64,000 nt of DNA from Myxococcota bacterium (GCA_022842935.1 JALHOP010000004.1:310001-374000); one strand, 5' to 3'. Positions 42,560 to 51,932 are shown, counted from the first letter of the stretch. Program-made: numbers and translations. Notes: generated by a model not told the origin, from the sequence alone.

Positions 42560-43830
42560 GCCAGGTCGACGATTTCAGCGATGACGAGCGCGAGCTGCTC
42601 GACCGCTGGTCTGCACCGACTCCACCGGTGAGCTTCGCCGCGCGGGTTCTACGTGAGCGTCGTCGGGGGTGGCCACGCGTACGCTATGGCGTCGTGGCAG
42701 CGTGCCTCGCCCTCCTCACCGCTGGCTTGCTGCTGCGCAACCGAGGCGACCTCAGCGGCATGGTCCAGAGCAATGCCCGCAGCACCATCGATATCGGTAA
42801 GCGCGCGGTCGTCGTGGCCGAGAGTGGCACCGTTCTCGAGTACCACGTCGCCAAAGACTGGAGAGGCGAGGGGACGGGACCCGTATGGGTCGAGCAGCGG
42901 CAGGGTACCGCCTTCTATCGCGTCGAGCGCGGCGGCGCCTTCAAGGTCCACACCGTGAACGGCACCATCGAAGTCACTGGCACCTGCTTTACCATCGCGG
43001 TCGACGAGCGGACTGGCGTTCTCGTGACGGTGCATGAAGGCAGCGTTGTCGCCGAGCACGAGGTGGGTGGGACCCGCGAGTCCGTACTTGCCGGCAATTC
43101 GGTGCTGCTCAACCCGAAGGGAGTGGTGGCCACCCATGCGCACTCCGCGAGCGCTGCTCCACACATCATGCATTCCGAACGCTATAGCGGCATGGCGGAT
43201 CTCGGCGACCATGTGGCCTTGATGGAGCAGACGGCACAGCTGCGCGAACAGGTCCGCGTGTTGCAGAATCGCTTGGCCAGCAAGCCGAACAGCGAGCGCA
43301 CCTACGGCCTCGACCAAGACGAGCTCTTGCGCCTCGCCGACAACTGCGAGCTCTCCTGGGACACGCCGCAGGTCCAGGTGGGTACTTCGCCGAAGCTCAC
43401 TGACGACGACGCACGTGCTTTGGGGCTCACGCCCGAGCAGCGGCGCATTCTCGAAGAGACCATGGCCCAGGCCAACGCGCGGATGGTCGGTATTTTGCAG
43501 ACCACCTATATCGCGGTCACCGGTGACGAAAACATCGCTGGTTTGTCCGCGACAGCGCTGCTTTCGGAAATCGAGGACAAGACGAGCACCCCCGAGATGC
43601 AGCGCATCTACGAACGCCTCGCGGCCGAGCGTGCGGGTCTGCCACCCCGGTCCCCGAAACCTCAGGGTCGCGAAGCTCAAGTCGAGGAGCTCTACCGCGC
43701 TTACGTGACCATGGGCGACGAGCTGCAGGGGGTCCTCGCCGAGCGTCTCGGGGCAAGCCTCGCCGAGCGCATCCGCGACCTGCGCGACGGTTTTTCGAGC
43801 CGCCGGCACTCGTCGTTTGGCTGTCCGTAG
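42556..43830 (+). CDS. FecR-type membrane anti-sigma factor with extra C-terminal domain
   Basis: 424 residues. A short cytoplasmic sigma-binding part (about 1-40), one transmembrane helix ('YGVVAACLALLTAGLLL', about 44-60), a FecR periplasmic domain (about 75-190, 'VERGGAFKVHTVNGTIEVTG'), a coiled coil ('LREQVRVLQNRLAS'), then a domain with 'LGLTPEQRRILEETMAQANA' that resembles CpxP/Spy/ZraP-like metal- or misfolding-sensing proteins. That last part is absent from normal FecR anti-sigmas. The gene overlaps the sigma gene by ATGA, so it should control that sigma factor, and a CDF metal exporter gene is immediately downstream. Confidence 0.85.
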   Translation: MSQVDDFSDDERELLDRWSAPTPPVSFAARVLRERRRGWPRVRYGVVAACLALLTAGLLLRNRGDLSGMVQSNARSTIDIGKRAVVVAESGTVLEYHVAKDWRGEGTGPVWVEQRQGTAFYRVERGGAFKVHTVNGTIEVTGTCFTIAVDERTGVLVTVHEGSVVAEHEVGGTRESVLAGNSVLLNPKGVVATHAHSASAAPHIMHSERYSGMADLGDHVALMEQTAQLREQVRVLQNRLASKPNSERTYGLDQDELLRLADNCELSWDTPQVQVGTSPKLTDDDARALGLTPEQRRILEETMAQANARMVGILQTTYIAVTGDENIAGLSATALLSEIEDKTSTPEMQRIYERLAAERAGLPPRSPKPQGREAQVEELYRAYVTMGDELQGVLAERLGASLAERIRDLRDGFSSRRHSSFGCP

Positions 43831-43844
43831 CCTATAGTTGGCGG

Positions 43845-44786
43845 GTGACAAAGGTCGCATTTTCCCCGTGCACGCAGCTGCATCAGGCCGCCCCAACCGA
43901 GAGGCGCGCCATGTCCGCCAACGAGCGGCGCACGGTGGTCGTATTGGTGCTGACCGCCCTCACGATGGTGGGTGAGATTGTCGCTGGCAGCGTTTTCGGT
44001 TCGATGGCGCTGCTCGCCGACGGTTGGCACATGGGGAGTCACGCAGCGGCGCTAGGCATTACCCTGTTCGCATACGCCTATGCGCGTCGGCACGCCGACG
44101 ACCCGCGTTACTCCTTCGGCACCGGCAAGGTGAACGCTCTCGGGGGCTTCGCAAGCGCGGTCTTGCTCGCGCTGGTCGCAGTGGGGATGCTCTGGGAGTC
44201 CGGCGAGCGACTCGTCACGCCCGTAGACATCGATGCCAACGACGCGCTCATCGTCGCGGTGCTCGGGCTGTTCGTGAATGGTGTGAGTGTCTATTTGCTG
44301 CGCGACGACGACCGTCATCATCATCACAGCGACCACGACCACGGGCACGCGCATCACCATCACGGGCACGACGCGAACCTGCGCGGCGCCTATCTGCATG
44401 TCCTTGCCGATGCGATGACCTCGGTGCTCGCCATCGGCGCGCTGCTGGTCGCGAAGTATTGGCGGGTCACGAGCGTCGACCCGCTGGTCGGCATCGTCGG
44501 AGCCTTGGTCATCATGAAGTGGAGCGTCGGCCTGGTGCGCACGACCAGCCGCGCGCTCCTCGACGCCGATGTGCCGCCCGCCATGTTGGAGCGTGTCCGC
44601 GAAGCCCTGAGCCGCGTGCCGGACACCATGGTTGTCGATCTGCACGTCTGGCGACTCGGTCCCAGGCACCATGCCGCCATCGTTTCGGTCGTGAGCGACA
44701 ATGCCCCAGAGGTCTACAAGAAGGCGCTGTCAGGGGAAGCTGCCCTGAGCCATGTGACGGTTGAAGTGAACCCCCGAGGGCCGTAG
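43845..44786 (+). CDS. CDF-family metal efflux transporter (DmeF-like)
   Basis: 313 residues, GTG start. Six transmembrane helices; site A 'LLADGWHMGSHAAALG' (H-x3-H form seen in DmeF-type Co/Ni exporters) and site B 'HVLADAMTSV' (H-x3-D). A His-rich loop between helices 4 and 5 ('DHDHGHAHHHHGHD') probably binds metal. CDF proteins export Zn, Co, Ni or other divalent cations using the proton gradient. It is 14 bases after the FecR anti-sigma gene, suggesting that the ECF sigma/anti-sigma pair may control it. The ion cannot be fixed from sequence. Confidence 0.9.
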   Translation: MTKVAFSPCTQLHQAAPTERRAMSANERRTVVVLVLTALTMVGEIVAGSVFGSMALLADGWHMGSHAAALGITLFAYAYARRHADDPRYSFGTGKVNALGGFASAVLLALVAVGMLWESGERLVTPVDIDANDALIVAVLGLFVNGVSVYLLRDDDRHHHHSDHDHGHAHHHHGHDANLRGAYLHVLADAMTSVLAIGALLVAKYWRVTSVDPLVGIVGALVIMKWSVGLVRTTSRALLDADVPPAMLERVREALSRVPDTMVVDLHVWRLGPRHHAAIVSVVSDNAPEVYKKALSGEAALSHVTVEVNPRGP

Positions 44787-44795
44787 ACAGCTCCA

Positions 44796-46760
44796 ATGAA
44801 ACTCGACGACTCCGTGCGAGCCTTGGTTCAGGGCGTGGTTGCGGCCCCGCAGAGCTTCGACCCCGAAGGCTGGATGGCGCTTGTCGCTGCGGCGCCGACC
44901 CCCGAGATGGTTGCCTCGTTGCGCGCACTGAAGGCGGAGCTCGCAGAGGCTTTCGACGATGGACTGGGCAGAAGTCCCGCACCCGCGTCTCGCCTCGAGG
45001 CGCTGAGGGCGGAGCTCAATCGTCGCGGTGTGACGGGGTTCATCGTGCCGCGCGCGGACGAGCATCAAAACGAATACACGCCGCGCTGCGCCCAACGCTT
45101 GCGCTGGATCACCGGCTTTTCGGGGTCCGCCGGCGCAGCCGTTGTCCGCTTGGACAAGGCGGCCGTGTTCGTCGACGGCCGCTATACCTTGCAGGCCGCA
45201 GCCGAGGTCGACGCAAACCTGTTCGAGACGCGTCATCTCGTCGATGAGCCCCCGAGTGAGTGGATCGCCCGGAACTTCAAGAAGGGCGAGCGCCTCGCAT
45301 ACGACCCGTGGCTGCACGGCAGCGACGAGGTGGCGACGCTCCTCAAGGCCTGTGAGACCGCTGGCGCTTCTCTGGTTGCGGTCGATGACGATCCGATCGA
45401 TGCGGTCTGGCGCGAGCGCGCCCCTTCCCCAATCTCGCGCGTGCGCGTCCACGCCGAGCACCTCACGGGTAAGACCTCCGCGGCAAAGCTCGGGGAGATC
45501 GGAAAGATCCTGCGCGACAAGGCATGCGCCGCGACCGTGCTGTCGAACTGCGACTCGGTGGCTTGGTTGCTGAACATCCGGGGTGAAGACCTGCCAAGCA
45601 CGCCGTTCACCCTGGCGTATGCGACTGTTTTCGCGGACGAGCGGGTCGACCTTTTCATCGACGCCCGTAAGCTCACCAGCGAGGTACGTGCGCACTTTCC
45701 AAAATGCGTGACCGTGCGTCCGTATGCGGACGTCGGAAGGGCCATGGAAGAGCTCGGCAAGAGCGGCGGCACCGTGATGATCGATCAGGCACTCACGCCC
45801 GCAGCGATTGCCGACCGCTTGCAGAAGGGAGGAGCGAAGCTCAATCGCGACGGCGACCCTGTGCTGTTGCCGAAAGCCCAGAAGAACGAGGTCGAGATCC
45901 AGGGCGCTCGTGACGCCCACGTTCGCGACGCCGCCGCGATGGCGGGTTTCCTTTTCTGGCTGTCGCAGCGAGCGCCGACGGGGGAGCTCGACGAGCTCAC
46001 CGCTTCAGCGGAGCTACTCGCGACCCGGCGCCGTGACCAGCGCTTCCGCGACGAGAGCTTCGAGGCCATCTCGGGCGCGGGCCCGAACGGCGCCATCGTC
46101 CACTATCGCTCGTCGCCCAAGACCAACCGCAAGCTCGAAAATCCAAGCATCTATCTCATCGACTCGGGTGGCCAATACGAGGACGGCACCACCGACGTGA
46201 CGCGCACGGTCGCCATCGGCACGCCGACGCCGGAGCAGCGCGAGCGCTTCACCCGCGTACTCAAAGGGCATATCGCCATCGCCACGGCGCGCTTTCCGGT
46301 GGGCACGACCGGCTCGCAGCTCGACGCCCTGGCGCGCTTGCCTCTATGGGAGGTGGGCCTCGATTATGACCACGGGACTGGCCACGGCGTAGGCAGCTAC
46401 CTGAGCGTCCACGAAGGGCCGCAGCGCATTTCGAAAGTGCCGAACCGCATCGCTCTGAAGCCGGGCATGATCGTCTCCAACGAGCCCGGCTACTACAAAG
46501 CCAACGCCTACGGCATACGCATCGAGACGCTGGTCGTCGTGACCGCCCAGCCCAAGAAGCCTGGCGAAGAACGCGACATGCTTGGCTTCGAGACGCTGAC
46601 TCTCGTGCCCATCGACACGACGCTGGTTGAGCCCCGTCTCCTCAGCGAAAGCGAGCGCGCCTATTTGAACGCTTACCACGCGCGCGTCCGCACGGTGGTC
46701 ACGCCGCTCGTGGAGGCCGACGTGGGGGCGTGGCTCGCGAAGGTGACGGCGCCCATCTAG
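44796..46760 (+). CDS. M24B Xaa-Pro aminopeptidase (aminopeptidase P)
   Basis: 654 residues, longer than the bacterial norm (about 440) and similar to cytosolic eukaryote-type aminopeptidase P (about 600). Two creatinase-like domains (about 70-360) precede the M24 pita-bread domain. Metal ligands: the Asp pair in 'YLIDSGGQYEDGTTDVTR', His in 'DHGTGHGVGSYLSVHE', Glu in 'NEPGYY' and Glu in 'IRIETL'. It removes the N-terminal residue before proline from peptides. No signal peptide. Starts 9 bases after the CDF gene. Confidence 0.93.
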   Translation: MKLDDSVRALVQGVVAAPQSFDPEGWMALVAAAPTPEMVASLRALKAELAEAFDDGLGRSPAPASRLEALRAELNRRGVTGFIVPRADEHQNEYTPRCAQRLRWITGFSGSAGAAVVRLDKAAVFVDGRYTLQAAAEVDANLFETRHLVDEPPSEWIARNFKKGERLAYDPWLHGSDEVATLLKACETAGASLVAVDDDPIDAVWRERAPSPISRVRVHAEHLTGKTSAAKLGEIGKILRDKACAATVLSNCDSVAWLLNIRGEDLPSTPFTLAYATVFADERVDLFIDARKLTSEVRAHFPKCVTVRPYADVGRAMEELGKSGGTVMIDQALTPAAIADRLQKGGAKLNRDGDPVLLPKAQKNEVEIQGARDAHVRDAAAMAGFLFWLSQRAPTGELDELTASAELLATRRRDQRFRDESFEAISGAGPNGAIVHYRSSPKTNRKLENPSIYLIDSGGQYEDGTTDVTRTVAIGTPTPEQRERFTRVLKGHIAIATARFPVGTTGSQLDALARLPLWEVGLDYDHGTGHGVGSYLSVHEGPQRISKVPNRIALKPGMIVSNEPGYYKANAYGIRIETLVVVTAQPKKPGEERDMLGFETLTLVPIDTTLVEPRLLSESERAYLNAYHARVRTVVTPLVEADVGAWLAKVTAPI

Positions 46761-46815
46761 CCGGCCTGTCCAGTGCCTGCCCAGATTGCTCTAGCCGGGG
46801 CGTGCGCGCGGAGGG

Positions 46816-47232
46816 CTAGCGGATCACCGCGATGCTACCGCGTGCGACGCCGCGCTTGATGAGGCCGAGCTCGCGCGCGAGGCTCTTCGAGACATCCAGA
46901 ATGCGGCCGCGAACGAACGGGCCGCGGTCGCTTACAACGCAGGTCGCCGCACCCCCGTCGTCGAGCTGGACCTCGAGTTTGGTGCCGAAGGGTAGGGACT
47001 TGTGCGCGCAGACGGCCCGGTTAGGGTCGTAGGGTTTGCCGTTTGCCATGAGATTCCCAGCAAGGCTGTCGGCATAGAACGAGATGAGACCTCGCTCACC
47101 CGCAAGCGGAGCGTCGCGGCGACCGAGGGGTGCGGGACGGGAGGACGCGCAGCCGCTTCCCAGGACGAGAAACGAGGCAAACCAGAGCGCGCGCCACCGC
47201 GAAGCATTGCCATGCGTTAGGTCCCGGGTCAC
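46816..47232 (-). CDS. RlpA-like lipoprotein (double-psi beta-barrel)
   Basis: 138 residues, GTG start 47232. Lipobox 'LGSGC'. The RlpA-family DPBB motifs are present: 'YDPNRAVCAHKSLPFGTKLE' and 'SDRGPFVRGRILDVSKSLA'. RlpA is a septal lytic transglycosylase in Pseudomonas (acts on naked glycan strands); the acid Asp in 'RILDVS' is kept. No SPOR domain, unlike the longer enterobacterial RlpA. Convergent with aminopeptidase P. Confidence 0.88.
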   Translation of the reverse strand: MTRDLTHGNASRWRALWFASFLVLGSGCASSRPAPLGRRDAPLAGERGLISFYADSLAGNLMANGKPYDPNRAVCAHKSLPFGTKLEVQLDDGGAATCVVSDRGPFVRGRILDVSKSLARELGLIKRGVARGSIAVIR

Positions 47233-47467
47233 CGTTGTCCTCCCTTCGAGCCTTAAGGTTCGCGCAGGAGCGCGTCTAGATCGCGCGAGCAGCGCTCGGA
47301 ATGTCTGTAGGGGGCTGCACGATCGTGGTCAGCGAGCAGTGGGGCGAGGACACCGGGCTGCCCATGGAGTGGTTTGTGGGTGTTGCGCTCCGTTCCGTTG
47401 CTGGGTGCCGCAAACGTCACGTCGGTCTGGCTTGCGGCTCCGCTGGTTCCGGGCAAACTCGAAGGAG

Positions 47468-47920
47468 ATGCGGATCACCCCGTTCGGACGCTACGGCGTT
47501 ATCCTGGTTGCACTCACGCTCACTCTCGCGCTCGGAATCGGCAAAGGCGCCTCGGGCATGTTGCTTGTCGCGGGCGCCATCATGGTGCTCGCCTACGAGA
47601 ACATGCGGCGTCCGCTCGTCGAGCAGGGCCTTCGGCGTACGCCGTGGTTCGTTCCACGACTCGTCATGCAGTCCGACACCGTGACCCTCGGAGGGCTTCT
47701 TGCCCCGCGCACTGTGCGCTTCGCCGACATCCGGCGGGCGCGCCTTGTTTACCAGGAGTCATTCGACGCGCTGGTCGGGGTCGACGACACGCTATGTCTC
47801 GAGACCGCCATGGGGGTCGTGCAGGTGGCGCGCTCGAGCGAGGGCTTCGACCAGCTGATGACGCGCCTGCGCGAGGCGGGTATTGGCGTCCTCATGGTGC
47901 GTGCGCGAAACACCGAATAG
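47468..47920 (+). CDS. Small membrane protein with predicted bPH-like domain
   Basis: 150 residues if ATG 47468 is the start. AAGGAG lies directly against this codon, so spacing is poor and the start is uncertain; an upstream start in the same frame is possible. Two transmembrane helices ('VILVALTLTLALGIG', 'MLLVAGAIMVLAY') are followed by a domain of about 85 residues with 'PRLVMQSDTVTLGGLLAP' that resembles bacterial PH-like membrane domains. Function unknown. The region upstream (47233-47467) shows no other gene. Confidence 0.5.
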   Translation: MRITPFGRYGVILVALTLTLALGIGKGASGMLLVAGAIMVLAYENMRRPLVEQGLRRTPWFVPRLVMQSDTVTLGGLLAPRTVRFADIRRARLVYQESFDALVGVDDTLCLETAMGVVQVARSSEGFDQLMTRLREAGIGVLMVRARNTE

Positions 47921-47958
47921 TGCCGCCGCGCCTTCGATGTGCGGTAGAGTAGTGCCCC

Positions 47959-48327
47959 ATGAGCGAGACCTGGATTGGTGGCCGCTTCGAGCTGGGCGTC
48001 GATGACAGCTGGGACGAAGACGACGACGAGCCGTCCCCGCATGTGGTGATCTGGCTCGAAGAAAAGAGCCGCGCCGTGCTCGCGGTGGTGGCTGTTCCAG
48101 CGGACGAGCCGATGGAAGCCACTGCCGTCATCCTCGAGGCGGCAATGCGCGAGCCGGATTTCGGCGAACCCCGCCGACCGGGCGTACTCAAGGTGCAGAG
48201 CCCCGAGCTCGCGATGTTCCTCGGCCAACGCTTCGACGACATCAAGGTGTTGACCACGGCGACACCCGAGGCTGAAGAAGCGCTCGCCGAGCTCTACGCC
48301 ACGATGGATGGCGACGAGGACACGTAG
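47959..48327 (+). CDS. Small acidic protein, DUF6930-like (tentative)
   Basis: 122 residues, ATG 47959, 38 bases after the bPH-like gene. Acidic N-terminus ('SWDEDDDEPSPHVV') and a segment 'EPRRPGVLKVQSPELAMFLG' reminiscent of DUF6930-type proteins. No enzymatic motif. Its 3' end overlaps the convergent Sir2 gene by 34 bases. Function unknown. Confidence 0.6.
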   Translation: MSETWIGGRFELGVDDSWDEDDDEPSPHVVIWLEEKSRAVLAVVAVPADEPMEATAVILEAAMREPDFGEPRRPGVLKVQSPELAMFLGQRFDDIKVLTTATPEAEEALAELYATMDGDEDT

Positions 48328-49154
48328 CCGAGGTCGCGCGCCAGGCTTGTAAAGGTCGCGCCGACGGAGGCATCGATACGCAGGGTCGCGTGGGGGTCGC
48401 CGCGCGTCAGGCCAAGGTTTACGATGATGACTGGCAGATTGCGGTCCGCAGCTGCCTTCACGAAGCGGTAGCCTGAATACACCGCGAGCGACGAGCCGGC
48501 GACGATGAGCGCCTGGGCCTCTCCCAGGAGCGACCACGCCGCGCGCGTCGTATGCTCCGGGACGTTTTCGCCGAAGAACACCACATCGGGTTTCATGGGC
48601 CCGCCGCACGCTTCGCACGCAGGTGCGACGAAGCGCGCGATGTCTTCGGGCGAAAGATGCACGTCGCCATCGGGCGCGAGCTCGCGCGCCTCGACGGTCT
48701 CATCGAGGAAGCCCGGGTTCTCGAGCGCGATGCGTGCCTGGACGCTCGCGCGGTCGACCAGGCGAGCGCAGTGGAGACAGCGTGTACGGTGGAGCGAGCC
48801 ATGCAGCTCGACGACATTGCGCGAGCCTGCGTGACTGTGAAGGCCGTCGACGTTTTGGGTGATGACCCCGTGGACGTGCCCAGCCAGCTCGAGCGCGGCC
48901 ATGGCGTGATGACCAGCGTTGGGCTTGGCCCTGGCGAAACGTCCCCAGCCGACCGCGCTTCTGGCCCAGTAGCGCTGGCGACCCGCGGGGCTCCTGACGA
49001 ACTCCTGATAGCGCATCGGCTCGCGCGCTCGCATGACCCCGGAAGGTCCGCGATAGTCGGGGATGCCAGACTCGGTACTGCACCCGGCCCCGGTCAAGAC
49101 CACTGCCCGCCGCTCGAGCAAGATGTCGCGAAGAGCTGCTACGTCGCGCACCAT
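48294..49154 (-). CDS. Sir2-family NAD-dependent protein deacetylase
   Basis: 286 residues. NAD-binding 'GAGCSTESGIPDYRGP', the catalytic segment 'ITQNVDGLHSHAGS' with 'VELHGSLH', and zinc Cys pairs 'CLHC' and 'CEAC'. Class resembles SIRT4/bacterial CobB-like group. It may deacylate lysines of metabolic enzymes, or ADP-ribosylate. The zinc pairs are separated by about 60 residues, a normal insert. Ends in an antisense overlap with the DUF6930-like gene and begins 12 bases from the stop of the next minus gene, so both are probably co-transcribed. Confidence 0.93.
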   Translation of the reverse strand: MVRDVAALRDILLERRAVVLTGAGCSTESGIPDYRGPSGVMRAREPMRYQEFVRSPAGRQRYWARSAVGWGRFARAKPNAGHHAMAALELAGHVHGVITQNVDGLHSHAGSRNVVELHGSLHRTRCLHCARLVDRASVQARIALENPGFLDETVEARELAPDGDVHLSPEDIARFVAPACEACGGPMKPDVVFFGENVPEHTTRAAWSLLGEAQALIVAGSSLAVYSGYRFVKAAADRNLPVIIVNLGLTRGDPHATLRIDASVGATFTSLARDLGYVSSSPSIVA

Positions 49155-49166
49155 CGCATGATGCGC

Positions 49167-49967
49167 CTATGGCGCGATGGCGGCAAGCACCGCGTCCCGC
49201 ATCGCCGGGCTCGACGCCGAGATGAGACTGCCGGTCGTGAGAATGTTCGCGCGTTCGCCGCGCAGGCTCGCGGTGACACCACCGGCCTCTTCGACGCAAG
49301 GCACGAGCGCCGCGATGTCCCAGGCCTTCATGACCGTGTCGATGGCGAAGTGCAGGCGACCGCGCGCGACGAGGCCGTGCTGACCGCAGTCGCCGCAGAA
49401 GCGGAACTTGCGCGTCTTTGCCGCGAGCTCAGCGACCCGGTAGGCAGGCAAGCCTTTGGTGGGGAAAACGCTCGAGGCGTGAAGGCCAGAGGCCGAACCG
49501 ATGCTCTCCTGCAAGCCAACTGTTTCGCTTACGGTGACCCGCGTGGCGGCGACGCCGGGCGCCGTGAAGAAGCAACCGCTACCCTTCGCCGCGTAGACGG
49601 TCTCGCCGATGGCAGGGTGATGGATGACCCCAACGACGGGCTCGCCGTCGTCGACGAGGCTGATGAGGGTGCCGAATAGCGGCAGCCCGAGCGTAAACCA
49701 AGCCGTACCGTCGACAGGGTCGATCACCCAGCAGCGGCCGTCGGTGAGGCTGCCGCCGTGCTCTTCGCCGAGGACGGCATCGTTTGGGCGCTGCCGGGCG
49801 AGCTCCTTGCGAACGGCGGCTTCGGCCGAGCGGTCAGCTTCTGTGACCTCGGTGCCGTCGGCTTTGATGTCGACGCTCACCTGGCGGTAGCGCGGCAGAA
49901 TTTCGCTCTCGGCGACGCGGGCGAGCTCGAGCGCCAGCGCCAAGTCCTTCGACCAGTCTTTCGCCAT
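49167..49967 (-). CDS. Inositol-monophosphatase-family enzyme (histidinol-phosphatase-like)
   Basis: 266 residues from ATG 49967 (another ATG at 50000 adds 11 residues; neither has a good ribosome site). Mg-binding motifs 'GEEHGG', 'WVIDPVDGTAWF' and 'AIDTVMKAWDIAAL' (the WD...G segment). The family includes inositol-1-phosphatase, CysQ and HisN histidinol-phosphatase; 'GEEHGGSLTDGRCWVIDPVD' looks closest to HisN. Probably dephosphorylates histidinol-P or another sugar phosphate. It is divergent from the decarboxylase gene at 50017. Confidence 0.88.
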   Translation of the reverse strand: MAKDWSKDLALALELARVAESEILPRYRQVSVDIKADGTEVTEADRSAEAAVRKELARQRPNDAVLGEEHGGSLTDGRCWVIDPVDGTAWFTLGLPLFGTLISLVDDGEPVVGVIHHPAIGETVYAAKGSGCFFTAPGVAATRVTVSETVGLQESIGSASGLHASSVFPTKGLPAYRVAELAAKTRKFRFCGDCGQHGLVARGRLHFAIDTVMKAWDIAALVPCVEEAGGVTASLRGERANILTTGSLISASSPAMRDAVLAAIAP

Positions 49968-50016
49968 GGCGCGGAGCTTGCGCACAGCTTGCGAGCGCAT
50001 GCTAGACAGTGGACGC

Positions 50017-51474
50017 GTGAGCTCGCCGATCGATCCACTGCTGGCAGCCTACGACGCGGAAGCCTTTCGCGCGCAGGGGCATCGCCTGGTCGACACAATC
50101 GCCGACTACCTGGGGGCCACCATGCGTGGCGCGGGACCGGTCTTGCCTGACGTTCCGCCGGAGCGGACGATGGCGAGTTACGACGAACCATTCCCCGCGA
50201 AGCCTTCCGGTGAAGAGCTCGTCGCGCTGGTGAGTCGCGTGCTCGCGCAGTCGAATCACCTGCATCACCCGCGTTACATGGGCCACCAGGTCTCGGCACC
50301 ACTGCCCATGGCGGCGCTTTGTGACATGGTCGCGGCGATCGCCAACAACGGGATGGCGGTTTACGAGATGGGTCCCGCGGCGACTGCCATGGAGAGCGCC
50401 GTGGTCGTCTGGATGGCGGAGCGGCTAGGCCTCGACCCGACGAAAGCTGGTGGCATCCTCACGTCCGGGGGCTCCGTGGGTAACCTCACCGCGTTGCTCG
50501 CGATGCGTCAGGCAAAGGCCGGGCATGACGTCTGGGAAGAGGGCGCCCAGGCGAAGCTCGGGGTCTTGGTCAGCGAACAAGCACACTACTCAGTGGCGCG
50601 GGCTGTTCGCGTCATGGGCTGGGGGGCGGACGGCATCATCCCGGTCCCGACCGACGCGCGGTTTCGCATGCGCGCAGACGCACTCGGCGATGCGCTCGCA
50701 AAAGCGCGGGCGCGGGGCATCAAGGTCATCGGGGTCATCAGCAGCTCGTGTGGCACCTCGTTGGGTGCATTCGACCCGCTCGAAGCTATCGCTGACTTCT
50801 GTGAGGGCCATCAGCTGTGGTTACACGTGGATGGCGCACACGGCGCCGCAGCGGTGCTCACGGCGAAGTACGCCGAGCTCTTGCACGGGTGCGGTCGGGC
50901 CGATTCCGTGGTGTGGGACGCGCACAAAATGATGTGCATGCCGGCGCTCGTTACCGCGGTGATCTACCGCGATGGCGGACACGCCGATCAGGCGTTTGCT
51001 CAGCAGGCCGCGTATCTCTTCAGCAAGAACGTTCATGACACCGGGCAGCGCACGCTCGAGTGCACCAAGCGCATGATGAGTCTCAAGGTGTACGCGACGC
51101 TACGCGCTCTCGGCACCGACGCGCTGGGCGCCTACGTGGAGCGCATGTTCGACATGGGCAAACGCCTGGCGCGGCTCATCACCGAGCGCTCGCGCCTCGA
51201 GCTTGCGGTCGAGCCAGATTGCAACATCGTGTGCTTCCGGGCACGGCCCGAAGGCCTCGCGGCCCCCGAGCTGGATGCTCTGCAGGCGCGGATTCGGCGA
51301 CAGCTCTTGGACTCAGGAGAGTTCTACATCGTGCAGACGAAGCTGCCGAAGGGGCTCTTTCTGCGCGTCACGCTCGTGAACCCGCTGACGGGCGACGCGG
51401 ACCTCATCCAACTTCTCGACCGCATCGAGGAGCACGCGAGCTCGATTGCCTCGCGCGGCGTCGGCTCGAGTTAG
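50017..51474 (+). CDS. PLP-dependent group II decarboxylase
   Basis: 485 residues from GTG 50017; ATG 49999 is an alternative. PLP lysine Lys304 in 'VVWDAHKMMCMP', with 'HVDGAHGAAAVL' upstream. Group II decarboxylases include glutamate, aromatic and L-2,4-diaminobutyrate decarboxylases; substrate-determining residues cannot be read with certainty. No neighbour explains a pathway. Its 3' end overlaps the small lipoprotein gene by 4 bases (convergent). Confidence 0.9.
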   Translation: MSSPIDPLLAAYDAEAFRAQGHRLVDTIADYLGATMRGAGPVLPDVPPERTMASYDEPFPAKPSGEELVALVSRVLAQSNHLHHPRYMGHQVSAPLPMAALCDMVAAIANNGMAVYEMGPAATAMESAVVVWMAERLGLDPTKAGGILTSGGSVGNLTALLAMRQAKAGHDVWEEGAQAKLGVLVSEQAHYSVARAVRVMGWGADGIIPVPTDARFRMRADALGDALAKARARGIKVIGVISSSCGTSLGAFDPLEAIADFCEGHQLWLHVDGAHGAAAVLTAKYAELLHGCGRADSVVWDAHKMMCMPALVTAVIYRDGGHADQAFAQQAAYLFSKNVHDTGQRTLECTKRMMSLKVYATLRALGTDALGAYVERMFDMGKRLARLITERSRLELAVEPDCNIVCFRARPEGLAAPELDALQARIRRQLLDSGEFYIVQTKLPKGLFLRVTLVNPLTGDADLIQLLDRIEEHASSIASRGVGSS

Positions 51475-51932
51475 TCGCCACCCGTGCCGATATCGAGCAC
51501 GGCTTTCCATTCACCCTGGTCGTTTCTGCGCCAGATGGTGACGTAGTTTCCGGTGGCCCTTTGCTCGGTCTCGCCACCGGCCATTTTGGTCCACGTGTAA
51601 GTGCCCCACGTATACCCGAGCGCGCTATCCGCTTCGGCGTGCACGGGCTCCCAGATGAGTTGGCAGCTTTGGCCGCAGCGCATTGTCTCGGCGACCGCCG
51701 CGTCGCGCCCATGGAGGGGAGCGTTGTTGCGGAACGTTACCGCGTCGGCATCGAACATCGCGGCGAAGGCCGCACCCATGCCGCTCCGAGCCGAGAGCTG
51801 CGACATCTGACGGTCGATCTGTGTGAGCTGCGCCGCGAGCTGCTCGCGCGTCGGGCCCTGGGGCTTCCCATCGTTGGATGTCGTAGCACACGCCGAAAGG
51901 GCGATGACGAGGAGTGCAGCGAGTCGACCCAT
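51471..51932 (-). CDS. SnoaL/DUF4440-like lipoprotein
   Basis: 153 residues from ATG 51932, which gives a lipoprotein signal 'LAALLVIALSAC' (Cys15); an earlier ATG at 52028 would bury it. After a coiled stretch the mature part looks like the cone-shaped NTF2/SnoaL fold ('FDADAVTFRNNAPLHGRDA', 'YTWTKMAGGETEQRATGNYV'), as in DUF4440 proteins. No catalytic residues could be assigned. Convergent with the decarboxylase. Confidence 0.7.
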   Translation of the reverse strand: MGRLAALLVIALSACATTSNDGKPQGPTREQLAAQLTQIDRQMSQLSARSGMGAAFAAMFDADAVTFRNNAPLHGRDAAVAETMRCGQSCQLIWEPVHAEADSALGYTWGTYTWTKMAGGETEQRATGNYVTIWRRNDQGEWKAVLDIGTGGD

